Positions 1 to 5,026 are shown, numbered from the stretch's first letter. The stretch: DNA of 5,449 bases from JAZDMK01 sp043800975 (GCA_043800975.1 JAZDMK010000299.1:1-5449), one strand, 5' to 3'. Notes: generated by a model not told the origin, from the letters alone. Numbers and translations: made by a program.

Positions 1-218
1 ACAATACCAATACAATCTTATTTATTTTCAGGCATTTACATTTGATTGTTTTTTTATACAATATTCTTTCACTTTTTGTCGTTATGTCCTATCTTTGTTG
101 CAATGAGTTCGATCTTTGCAAAAAATTGCTTTTTACTATGGCTTTGTCATATATTTTGGGGATTTTCAGCGTGTTGCAACGTACTCCCGTTCTTTTATTT
201 ATTTAACACCATGCTCTT
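1..218. other. T-rich non-coding leader upstream of the 380-residue gene
   Basis: No convincing gene is seen here. An open frame covering 46-336 starts at TTG, encodes a low-complexity Phe/Leu/Cys-rich peptide, and mostly overlaps the real gene in another frame. The stretch contains two exact matches to the Bacteroidota -7 box TAnnTTTG (37-44 and 90-97) and an 8-bp palindrome, GTTGCAAC, at 173-180. The same palindrome recurs at 1656-1663 upstream of the helix-turn-helix gene. No tRNA or integrase fragment is apparent at the left edge. Confidence 0.5.
90..97 (+). promoter_or_regulatory. Candidate Bacteroidota -7 promoter box (TATCTTTG)
   Basis: The octamer matches the TAnnTTTG consensus of the primary sigma factor in Bacteroidota exactly. 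Transcription from it would give a leader of a little over 100 nt before the start at 219. A TTTG-like -33 element at the usual spacing is not clear; the nearest, ending at 78, is too close. A second exact match, TACATTTG at 37-44, also lacks a good -33 partner. In T-rich DNA such boxes arise easily by chance, so this is tentative. Confidence 0.3.
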
Positions 219-1361
219 ATGCAAAACGCTACTGCCATTAAATCCGTTGATTTTTCTGTGTTTGCACAATTCGCAAGAGGTTTTCTTAATCCCTTATCCA
301 AACCAGTTCAATCTTTCCGATCATCGCTTCAGTTGATCCGTTCAATGAACACCAAAATTGTGTTCTCTTCCTCCTCAAAAGAAGAAACTATAAAAGCAAT
401 GTCTTCTATTGACTTCACTTCTTTGGGTTATTTCAACTCTTCCGATTATGAATTGAATTACGAATTCACTTCAGCTTCGAACATTCATTCTGCAATCATC
501 AAGCCTGTTAAAGTTTATCCTTTGATCGAGGATATAAAGCTCCCACTTGCTCCTGATAAAAAATCAAAAATGTATCTCGATTTTTTATCAGATGAATTTG
601 AACGTGTCAAGATCCGCGCTGAGAAAATGCTTGCATCAGCAACAACCGAAAGGCAGATTCAACTTTATGCATCGCGCAACCTTCAAATTGCCCGCAAACT
701 CTTTCATGACGCTTCAATCCTTTTTCATTCTTTACATTTTCGATCTGATAAAGAACCTGAAAAATCTGATGTTTTCATCATTTACACGCTAAATCTTTTT
801 GTGATCCGCTCAATAGTTTTCTTTTCAAAATTCTTCAAACCCTATCTTTCCGAGCTGCCGGCTGATGAAGAAAAACTACGTTCAGAACTTCATAACGAGC
901 TGCCCGCAGTTTTCAAATATCCCTGGCTTTTTAATCAGCGTCCCGCGCTTTATCAAACACTGAATTCATACATGTCGGGTGCTCTTGTAAATGATGTCAT
1001 TGCTCAATATTCTCAAAGCCAGCCACAGCAGTCAGCTTCGACAAATTCTGAAGTTTCCGGCGAGGATCAGGCTTTACAGCTGTTCAAAGGATTATTCAAA
1101 CTCAACTGTAATACAAATATTTTTCTTGATGTTCTCTTTCAGTTTATTCATCGTCGTGATGAAATGTCGCGCCCATGGCTTGAGTGTGAATACGCTGATC
1201 TGATCAAATTGCTTTCAACCCGCTTTACCGACAAAGACGGAAATCTTCTGAATCCTGCTTCCATTCGCACTATAATGAAACCCGCAAACTTTAAAAAACG
1301 TCCTCACTCCGATGGCCCGAACAAAATAAACATTTCTGATTTCTCTCCGGATGATAAATAA
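219..1361 (+). CDS. Conserved-looking hypothetical protein of a mobile element, 380 residues, HTH-like C-terminus
   Basis: I do not recognise this protein with certainty. It has no signal peptide and is mostly helical by eye. Residues 1-60 are Ser/Phe-rich, 115-170 look like a charged helical segment, and 184-210 are strongly hydrophobic/aromatic, more like a buried helix pair than a clear membrane span. Residues 262-283 form a Gln/Ser-rich linker. The C-terminal block at 284-372 contains a helix-turn-helix-like pattern (ADLIKLLSTRF at 326-336, turn TDKDGNLL, then NPASIRTIM at 345-353) followed by a basic tail with KKRP. The layout, helical body plus small C-terminal module beside an excisionase-like gene, loosely recalls RteC-type regulators of Bacteroides conjugative transposons, but this is resemblance, not identification. 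ATG 219 is the first start after an in-frame stop at 204-206, and the sequence after it looks coding; ATG 345 (residue 43) is the alternative. Confidence 0.8.
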   Translation: MQNATAIKSVDFSVFAQFARGFLNPLSKPVQSFRSSLQLIRSMNTKIVFSSSSKEETIKAMSSIDFTSLGYFNSSDYELNYEFTSASNIHSAIIKPVKVYPLIEDIKLPLAPDKKSKMYLDFLSDEFERVKIRAEKMLASATTERQIQLYASRNLQIARKLFHDASILFHSLHFRSDKEPEKSDVFIIYTLNLFVIRSIVFFSKFFKPYLSELPADEEKLRSELHNELPAVFKYPWLFNQRPALYQTLNSYMSGALVNDVIAQYSQSQPQQSASTNSEVSGEDQALQLFKGLFKLNCNTNIFLDVLFQFIHRRDEMSRPWLECEYADLIKLLSTRFTDKDGNLLNPASIRTIMKPANFKKRPHSDGPNKINISDFSPDDK

Positions 1362-1458
1362 CTTCATCGTTTATAGTTTTTTCTTTTTTACTTCTGCTTT
1401 TTGATTTTTAAAACAATTTTCATTTTGTCGCATCTATTGCGGCTCTCGCATATTTTTA

Positions 1459-1470
1459 GTTCCCGGGAAC
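1459..1470. repeat. Perfect 12-bp palindrome GTTCCCGGGAAC
   Basis: This perfect dyad is the most GC-rich spot in an otherwise T-rich spacer. Its right half, GGGAAC, is also the first half-site of the repeat module that follows, with the next GGGAAC 21 bases downstream, about two helical turns. It could be an operator for the helix-turn-helix protein or an initiator-binding site. Only the symmetry is seen directly; the role is inferred. Confidence 0.5.
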
Positions 1471-1503
1471 TTTTCTACCCTCAATGGGAACCCCTTTTGG
1501 CAC
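1465..1503 (+). repeat. GGGAAC module, copy 1
   Basis: The unit begins GGGAACTTTT, has a nine-base variable stretch, then continues AATGGGAACCCCTTTTGGCAC. It therefore contains two GGGAAC half-sites 21 bases apart (1465-1470 and 1486-1491). The second copy begins 132 bases downstream at 1597. Paired half-sites on the same face of the helix suggest protein-binding iterons, but no binding protein is proven. Confidence 0.55.
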
Positions 1504-1596
1504 AGGCTTTGTATTACCTTTTGAGGTTTGCTGTATGTCAAGGCTTTCCTCATTTTTAAATTATAATCTCATTTTATTTTGTTCCTTTTCAAGCTA

Positions 1597-1631
1597 GGGA
1601 ACTTTTTTTTTGATGGGGAACCCTTTGTCAC
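1597..1631 (+). repeat. GGGAAC module, copy 2
   Basis: This second copy begins with the same ten bases, GGGAACTTTT, and continues through a T-run to GATGGGGAACCCTTTGTCAC. The half-sites at 1597-1602 and 1616-1621 are 19 bases apart, against 21 in copy 1. Relative to copy 1 it is slightly shortened in the variable middle and has one C fewer in the second half-site. It ends about 130 bases before the helix-turn-helix start codon. Confidence 0.55.
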
Positions 1632-1725
1632 CATTTTTCTTTGCATCCGGATTTTGTTGCAACCATTTCCATTTTTTTTCCTGCAATTGCTTCTGTTATC
1701 ATGCAGCGCTTTTCGCAATTTGAAA

Positions 1726-1757
1726 TTAATTATTTGTTGAACTTTTTTAATAATTAA
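1726..1757. promoter_or_regulatory. AT inverted repeat abutting the HTH gene start (candidate operator)
   Basis: TTAATTATT at 1726-1734 and AATAATTAA at 1749-1757 are perfect 9-bp inverted arms with a 14-base spacer. The right arm ends four bases before the ATG at 1762, covering the place where a ribosome would bind. A dimeric product of the adjacent gene could bind here to repress itself, or the RNA could form a weak hairpin masking the start. Both arms are pure A/T in AT-rich DNA, so chance occurrence is a real possibility. Confidence 0.35.
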
Positions 1758-1761
1758 AACT

Positions 1762-2061
1762 ATGGAAGTAATCACAATTTCATCTGAAGCTTTTCTGCAA
1801 ATCACAAAACGTCTCGATTCCCTTGAATCATATTTTAAGCATGTAGCACGCCAGCAGCCCTTATCTGAAGCATGGCTCGATATTGAGGAAGCTTGCAGGC
1901 TCCTGAAAGTTTCAAAGCGCACTCTGCAATCATACAGAGACGAGGGCATACTTAGCTATTCCCAAATTGGAGGTAAAATTTATTTCTCCGCTTCAGCTAT
2001 CGAAGAACATCTGAAAAGCCACACCCGCAAAGCTTTCAAAAAAACCTTCAAACAACTGTAG
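1762..2061 (+). CDS. Excisionase/MerR-like helix-turn-helix DNA-binding protein, 99 residues
   Basis: Residues 1-35 form a predicted helical or coiled segment (ITKRLDSLESYFKHVAR) typical of the N-terminal part of Bacteroidota mobile-element HTH proteins. Residues 38-86 match the HTH_17/excisionase pattern: WLDIEEACRLLKVSKRTLQS gives the helix-turn-helix, YRDEGILSYSQIGGKIYF the wing with the conserved Gly-Gly-Lys-x-Tyr turn, and SASAIEEHLKSH the closing helix. The tail is basic (KAFKKTFKQL). Such proteins bind DNA to direct excision of integrated elements or regulate element genes; which applies here is not shown. It lies between the unknown 380-residue gene and the primase-helicase on the same strand. 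The ATG follows an A-rich stretch, normal for Bacteroidota, and an inverted repeat just upstream may be its own operator. Length and fold are normal for the family and nothing is truncated. Confidence 0.88.
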   Translation: MEVITISSEAFLQITKRLDSLESYFKHVARQQPLSEAWLDIEEACRLLKVSKRTLQSYRDEGILSYSQIGGKIYFSASAIEEHLKSHTRKAFKKTFKQL

Positions 2062-2150
2062 AGTGTATAATTTCAATATGTCTGGAATCATTCAGCAGCA
2101 TAAGTGTTGTAATAGCATAAATGAGTATCAAATTTGTTTATTGCTCTTTC

Positions 2151-2178
2151 CGGTCATCAATCATCGGTCATCCATCAG
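2151..2178. repeat. Degenerate heptamer repeat, CGGTCAT type, four units
   Basis: Successive heptamers read CGGTCAT, CAATCAT, CGGTCAT and CCATCAG. Units 1 and 3 are identical, and the period of seven is exact. Degenerate GGTCATC-like strings are, as I recall, common in intergenic DNA of Bacteroidota and other bacteria; their function is unknown. Confidence 0.55.
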
Positions 2179-2193
2179 TCTGACTACTGCAAA

Positions 2194-2220
2194 CACTGCG
2201 TCCTTTGCGTCTCAACGTGA
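2194..2220. repeat. Degenerate nonamer repeat, TTTGCGTC type, three units
   Basis: Three successive nonamers read CACTGCGTC, CTTTGCGTC and TCAACGTGA, followed by AAC. This resembles the widely dispersed intergenic string family containing CTTTGCGTCTTTGCGTGAA, which I recall from cyanobacterial and Bacteroidota genomes. It is adjacent to, but different in sequence and period from, the heptamer blocks on either side. Confidence 0.45.
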
Positions 2221-2269
2221 AACTTTAAAAACCCGCAAAGTCGCATCCACGTCTTGCTTTCTTACCTCC

Positions 2270-2290
2270 GGTCTTCAGTCTTCGGTCCCT
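2270..2290. repeat. Degenerate heptamer repeat, GGTCTTC type, three units
   Basis: Three heptamers in register read GGTCTTC, AGTCTTC and GGTCCCT. The period matches that of the block at 2151-2178, and both share the core GTC, which suggests related origin. It ends 44 bases before the primase-helicase start, so it could lie within that gene's leader. Confidence 0.5.
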
Positions 2291-2334
2291 CTTTTCTTCG
2301 CATAATGCTTAACGTACAACAAATAACGTTTAAA

Positions 2335-4425
2335 ATGAAAGTAACTATCTTCAAAAATTTCACTCAGGTTATATCAAATCTCGATATTTCAGAGATCCTC
2401 CAGCAAATCAAAAATGGTAATTACAAGCAACAGATCATTAACCTGCAGAAGCTTGTCAACGCCTCAAAAATTGAGGAATACAACAAACAAAAAAAATCCC
2501 TTCCTGCTTTCACACCTTCAGGTACATTCATCGATGGCCGGAAAATGGAATTTCTGAAAAGTTATTCCGGCCTGATCATTCTTGATTTTGATAAACTCAC
2601 CGAAAATCATTTATCGCTACTTTCTGAAAAGGTCCTTAAAAATCCTTTCACCTTTGCATTTTTCAAAAGTCCGTCCGGTAATGGCTGTAAAGTGCTTGTA
2701 AAAGTATCATCCACCTTGGAAAATCATTTGCTTGCATTTAATCAGGTTCGTCTTTACTATGAAAATACAGTCGCTTTACACGTTGATCCTTCCGGCAAAG
2801 ACGTTACCCGGCTTTGCTTTCTTTCTTATGATCCTGATCTTTATTTTAACCCTGAAGCAAAAACATTTCAGGTAGTGGAACCAACTGAGCAGGATGATAT
2901 CGAAAACATAATCTCTCAAATCGAATCTCACCAGATCGACATTACATCAACTTATGATGAATGGATAAAAATCTGTTTCGCCCTTATTGATGCTTTGGGA
3001 GCAGGTGCCAGAGATTACTACCACCGTGTTAGCAAATTCAATCCCGACTATTCTTATGAAAAATGTGAAGCACAATTCAATCACTGCCTCAACAGCAAAG
3101 GTTCAGGAATAACCATCAAAACATTTTTCGGCTTTGCCAAAGACCACGGCATTATAAATTCCAGAAAGCATCAGGTTAGTAGTCATACAGAGCGTAATCA
3201 CGATGTGACTGCCGAATCCAAAAACCAAATCACAGCCAAACAAACCAGTGAAAAAAAAATGGGCTGCCCCGTCCGGCGCCGAAGGGCAACAAACAAATTC
3301 CACCTCGTCCGGGATTACCTCGATGATCATTTCGACATCCGCTACAACACCATTTCTACAGAATTCGAATACAAGGAAAAAGATCAGAAAGTTTACAAAC
3401 CCATGAACGAAAACAACATTTTCATCAAAATGTCCCTCGATGGCTTGTGCTTTTCTCTCAATAACCTCATGGCTTTCCTTAAATCCGACTTAGTCCCTTC
3501 TTACAATCCTTTTACACGATTTTTTGATTCCCTTCCTCAATGGTCTGGCGACACCGATCATATCCGGGAGCTCGCATCTTTTGTGAAACTCATGCCTGAT
3601 ATTCGTGACCGCTTTGATAATCACTTTAAAAAATGGCTTGTCAGGGCTGTTAAATGTGCTGTGGTTGACAACTATTTCAACAAACAGGCTTTTATTCTGG
3701 TGCATGAAAAACAGAATTCCGGAAAATCCACATTCTGCCGTTTCCTCTGTCCTCCGCAGCTTTCAAATTACATTGCAGAAAACTTATCTATCGACAAGGA
3801 CAGCCGAATCCTGCTTACAACAAACTTTCTTATAAACCTGGATGAGCTTTCAACACTTTCCAAATTTGAAATCAATTCCCTGAAATCTCTGTTTTCAAAA
3901 GACAAAATCAATGATCGCCTGCCTTATGATCGTAAAAACTCAATCATTCCCCGCAGGGCTTCTTTCATCGGCTCCACCAATCAGGCTGAATTCCTCAACG
4001 ATGAATCAGGCTCTGTAAGGTGGCTTTGTTTTGTTATTGAGTCCATAGACTGGTCATACAAAGAAAAGGTCAATATCGACCTTATTTGGGCTCAGGCTTA
4101 CCATTTATTCAAAAAAAACTATCCCTGTGATCTCACTCCGGACGAAATTAAAGAAAATGAAGAGTACAACCGCCAGTTTCATATTACAACTTCTGAATTC
4201 GAACTGATACAGAAATACCTTGCACCGGCTACAAAAGAGGAATATGAAGCGTTTATGACAGCTACAGATATTGTCTTACATCTTTCGGAAAAGACATCAG
4301 GCCGGGTTAAACTCAGTCCGATCAATATCGGTAAAGCTCTTAAAATGCTATCATTCCCGAGAGAGAAAAAATATCCTGAGAAAATTTACGGTTATTATGT
4401 TTTAAAAAAAAGTAATGAAATCTGA
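2335..4425 (+). CDS. Primase-helicase replication protein (VirE_N / PriCT-2 / VirE family), 696 residues
   Basis: This is a mobile-element replication initiator combining primase and helicase modules. Residues 1-180 match the BT4734-like VirE_N domain, a relative of archaeo-eukaryotic primases: MKVTIFKNF start, SGLIILDFDKL with acidic D84 and D86, SPSGNGCKVLVKV (113-125), and HVDPSGKDVTRLCFLSYDPD (149-168). Residues 185-270 match PriCT-2 (EWIKICFALIDALG, then a Tyr-rich stretch). Residues 275-318 are a polar linker ending in RRRR. The VirE SF3-type ATPase follows: Walker A EKQNSGKST (458-466), Walker B FLINLDEL (498-505), sensor FIGSTN (544-549) and arginine finger in GSVRW (R562). Residues 640-693 look like the winged-helix end domain that binds origins in related proteins. 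All key residues seem intact. ATG 2335 is chosen because it begins the family's usual N-terminus; ATG 2305 and TTG 2254 add only a repeat-derived extension. An origin-like repeat cluster follows directly. Confidence 0.9.
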   Translation: MKVTIFKNFTQVISNLDISEILQQIKNGNYKQQIINLQKLVNASKIEEYNKQKKSLPAFTPSGTFIDGRKMEFLKSYSGLIILDFDKLTENHLSLLSEKVLKNPFTFAFFKSPSGNGCKVLVKVSSTLENHLLAFNQVRLYYENTVALHVDPSGKDVTRLCFLSYDPDLYFNPEAKTFQVVEPTEQDDIENIISQIESHQIDITSTYDEWIKICFALIDALGAGARDYYHRVSKFNPDYSYEKCEAQFNHCLNSKGSGITIKTFFGFAKDHGIINSRKHQVSSHTERNHDVTAESKNQITAKQTSEKKMGCPVRRRRATNKFHLVRDYLDDHFDIRYNTISTEFEYKEKDQKVYKPMNENNIFIKMSLDGLCFSLNNLMAFLKSDLVPSYNPFTRFFDSLPQWSGDTDHIRELASFVKLMPDIRDRFDNHFKKWLVRAVKCAVVDNYFNKQAFILVHEKQNSGKSTFCRFLCPPQLSNYIAENLSIDKDSRILLTTNFLINLDELSTLSKFEINSLKSLFSKDKINDRLPYDRKNSIIPRRASFIGSTNQAEFLNDESGSVRWLCFVIESIDWSYKEKVNIDLIWAQAYHLFKKNYPCDLTPDEIKENEEYNRQFHITTSEFELIQKYLAPATKEEYEAFMTATDIVLHLSEKTSGRVKLSPINIGKALKMLSFPREKKYPEKIYGYYVLKKSNEI
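3251..3288 (+). other. A9 run followed by GC-rich patch in the primase-helicase linker
   Basis: Nine consecutive A (3251-3259) encode the end of Glu-Lys-Lys and the first base of Met309. They are followed by an unusually GC-rich patch containing the palindrome CGGCGCCG (3274-3281), flanked by arms TGCCC (3265-3269) and GGGCA (3284-3288). Polymerase slippage adding one A would stop at TGA 3324-3326, and losing one A would stop at TGA 3404-3406. Either would leave the primase and PriCT-2 parts without the helicase. The gene has three other runs of eight A, so a designed slippery site is unproven. Confidence 0.3.
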
Positions 4426-4483
4426 AAAACATCTTACTACCTTACCACTATCCTTCTGTAATTCTTTTTACACAGGCTTTACA

Positions 4484-4494
4484 CAAGGGGTAAG
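4484..4494 (+). repeat. Direct repeat CAAGGGGTAAG, copy 1
   Basis: This 11-base string is repeated exactly at 4613-4623, 129 bases downstream. Its GGTAAG end (4489-4494) also pairs with CTTACC at 4504-4509 to form a small inverted repeat with a nine-base spacer. It is either an iteron or one end of a short duplicated site; an attachment site is possible but no integrase is visible. Confidence 0.55.
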
Positions 4495-4520
4495 ATTCTT
4501 TTTCTTACCTTACCCTTATC

Positions 4521-4566
4521 TTTCCCCTTACCTTTTAATATTTTCTTTCTTGCAGGTAAGGGGAAA
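4521..4566. repeat. Perfect 13-bp inverted repeat with 20-base spacer
   Basis: TTTCCCCTTACCT at 4521-4533 is the exact reverse complement of AGGTAAGGGGAAA at 4554-4566, separated by a T-rich 20-base spacer. It is the longest inverted repeat I found in the window. It lacks a T-run directly after either arm, so it does not look like an intrinsic terminator on either strand. Its placement inside the GGTAAG cluster suits an initiator-binding site or a cruciform in an origin. Confidence 0.65.
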
Positions 4567-4612
4567 CATTGAAATATGCTTTCCTCATTGTTGCACCATC
4601 AATAAAATCAGT

Positions 4613-4623
4613 CAAGGGGTAAG
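4613..4623 (+). repeat. Direct repeat CAAGGGGTAAG, copy 2
   Basis: This is the second exact copy of the 11-base string at 4484-4494. It is followed three bases later by GGTAAGGGTAA (4626-4636), a tandem variant of the motif. The repeat cluster ends here and ordinary AT-rich sequence begins, so this copy marks the right edge of the origin-like region. Confidence 0.55.
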
Positions 4624-4684
4624 AAGGTAAGGGTAAAATGCGTTTTGGAAGAAAAATTGTTTTTATTTAAAAAAAGCAAACTTT

Positions 4685-5026
4685 TCATTTTGTCTTATCC
4701 AATATATTTAAAGTCCCCTCATCTAAAAGTACTTTAAACAATTTGCTTCTTTGAGCTTTTATTGATGTAGTATCTGATTTCTTAGTGATGAAAAGAGTTT
4801 GATAGTCTTTAATAAAGTAGCAATTTTCTTTGACAGCCAGCTTATAGAAATCATTTCTGGCTTTATGTTTTAAGAGGATTGTTTTGAAATTTAAAGGAAA
4901 TTGCTTCTTGCTATGCTCATATTCAAATCTTGCATCAGAAATGTTATCTATTGAAAGTTTTGAATGAATAGCAATATTCATGTCATCGTATGTGACTACA
5001 AAAAAGAGGTGTTTAGAAAATGCCAT
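4685..5026 (-). CDS. Hypothetical small basic protein, 113 residues
   Basis: I do not recognise this protein. It is Lys-rich (net basic), with no signal peptide, membrane span or Cys cluster. Predicted strands FFVVTYDD (8-15) and CYFIKDYQTLFITKK (69-83) alternate with helices around 45-67 and 86-102, suggesting a compact alpha/beta cytoplasmic protein. The reading frame could begin at TTG 5032, but ATG at 5026, two codons in, is the better start; in-frame stops lie a little further upstream. The start is preceded on its own strand by a very T-rich tract, including eight T. It points toward the primase-helicase gene and lies downstream of the type IX-secreted protein gene on the same strand, 164 bases away. 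Its composition is plausible for a real gene, but without homologs this remains a moderate call. It may be host DNA flanking the element or cargo of it. Confidence 0.6.
   Translation of the reverse strand: MAFSKHLFFVVTYDDMNIAIHSKLSIDNISDARFEYEHSKKQFPLNFKTILLKHKARNDFYKLAVKENCYFIKDYQTLFITKKSDTTSIKAQRSKLFKVLLDEGTLNILDKTK

Larger units (their letters stand above)
1362..1761. other. 400-bp gene-free regulatory or structural spacer
   Basis: No supported gene lies between the 380-residue gene and the helix-turn-helix gene. The plus strand is strikingly T-rich, with several runs of six to nine T. It holds a 12-bp palindrome, a duplicated GGGAAC module, a GTTGCAAC palindrome (1656-1663) and an AT-only inverted repeat next to the downstream start codon. 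A minus-strand open frame at 1569-1949 is largely antisense to the helix-turn-helix gene and is not accepted. No strong GC-rich terminator hairpin follows the upstream gene. Confidence 0.5.
2062..2334. other. Gene-free spacer with short tandem-repeat blocks
   Basis: This spacer precedes the primase-helicase. Frames open across it (for example 2063-2305, starting GTG) give peptides with no recognisable domain and run through repeats. The left third (2062-2150) is AT-rich and featureless apart from a TATAAT-like hexamer at 2066-2071. The remainder carries three degenerate tandem-repeat blocks listed separately. CTTTGCG at 2203-2209 and CGCAAAG at 2234-2240 form a 7-bp inverted repeat that could fold in a transcript. 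Confidence 0.5.
4431..4640. repeat. Iteron-like GGTAAG/CTTACC cluster, candidate replication origin
   Basis: About 210 bases just after the primase-helicase gene hold nine copies of the pentamer GTAAG or its complement CTTAC. CTTAC occurs at 4433, 4441, 4504, 4509 and 4527; GTAAG at 4490, 4556, 4619 and 4627. Many extend to GGGGTAAG or CCCCTTACC. A perfect 13-bp inverted repeat and an 11-bp direct repeat lie within it. The pieces between are AT-rich and easily melted. Related primase-helicases of satellites and plasmids act on iteron origins next to their gene, so this is inferred to be the element's origin. A 71-residue open frame at 4415-4630 runs through the repeats and is not accepted as a gene. 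Confidence 0.5.

Noticed and set aside
46..336. 96-residue plus-strand open frame rich in Phe, Leu and Cys
   Set aside because: It starts at TTG, has low-complexity composition dictated by T-rich DNA, and overlaps the start of the better-supported 380-residue gene.
547..792. 81-residue open frame inside the 380-residue gene, with a similar one at 991-1203
   Set aside because: Both lie wholly within the real gene in another frame and have no recognisable domain.
1569..1949. 126-residue minus-strand open frame
   Set aside because: Half is antisense to the HTH gene, and the rest is Lys-rich translation of the T-rich spacer and its repeats.
2066..2071. TATAAT hexamer as a promoter for the primase-helicase
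   Set aside because: No matching -35 box, and Bacteroidota primary promoters use TAnnTTTG instead.
2063..2305. 80-residue open frame across the tandem-repeat spacer
   Set aside because: It starts at GTG directly after the HTH stop, runs through tandem repeats, and has no domain.
2254..2334. N-terminal extension of the primase-helicase from TTG 2254 or ATG 2305
   Set aside because: The family's N-terminus begins at MKVTIFKNF (2335); the extension is encoded partly by the GGTCTTC repeat block.
3103..3330. Minus-strand open frames inside the primase-helicase (3103-3330 and 3490-3705) and the plus-strand frame 3605-3835
   Set aside because: They are shadows of a gene with clear domain motifs.
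4521..4566. Inverted repeat as an intrinsic terminator of the primase-helicase gene
   Set aside because: The spacer is 20 bases, no T-run follows the stem on either strand, and the arms belong to a wider repeat family.
4415..4630. 71-residue open frame overlapping the primase-helicase stop
   Set aside because: It is mostly translation of the GGTAAG/CTTACC repeats and contains no domain.
4431..4640. CRISPR array
   Set aside because: Repeats are short, unevenly spaced and in both orientations, with no regular spacers and no cas gene.
4660..4675. AT hairpin (TTTTT/AAAAA) as a bidirectional terminator between convergent genes
   Set aside because: The stem is only A/T pairs and too weak to call; such tracts are frequent here.
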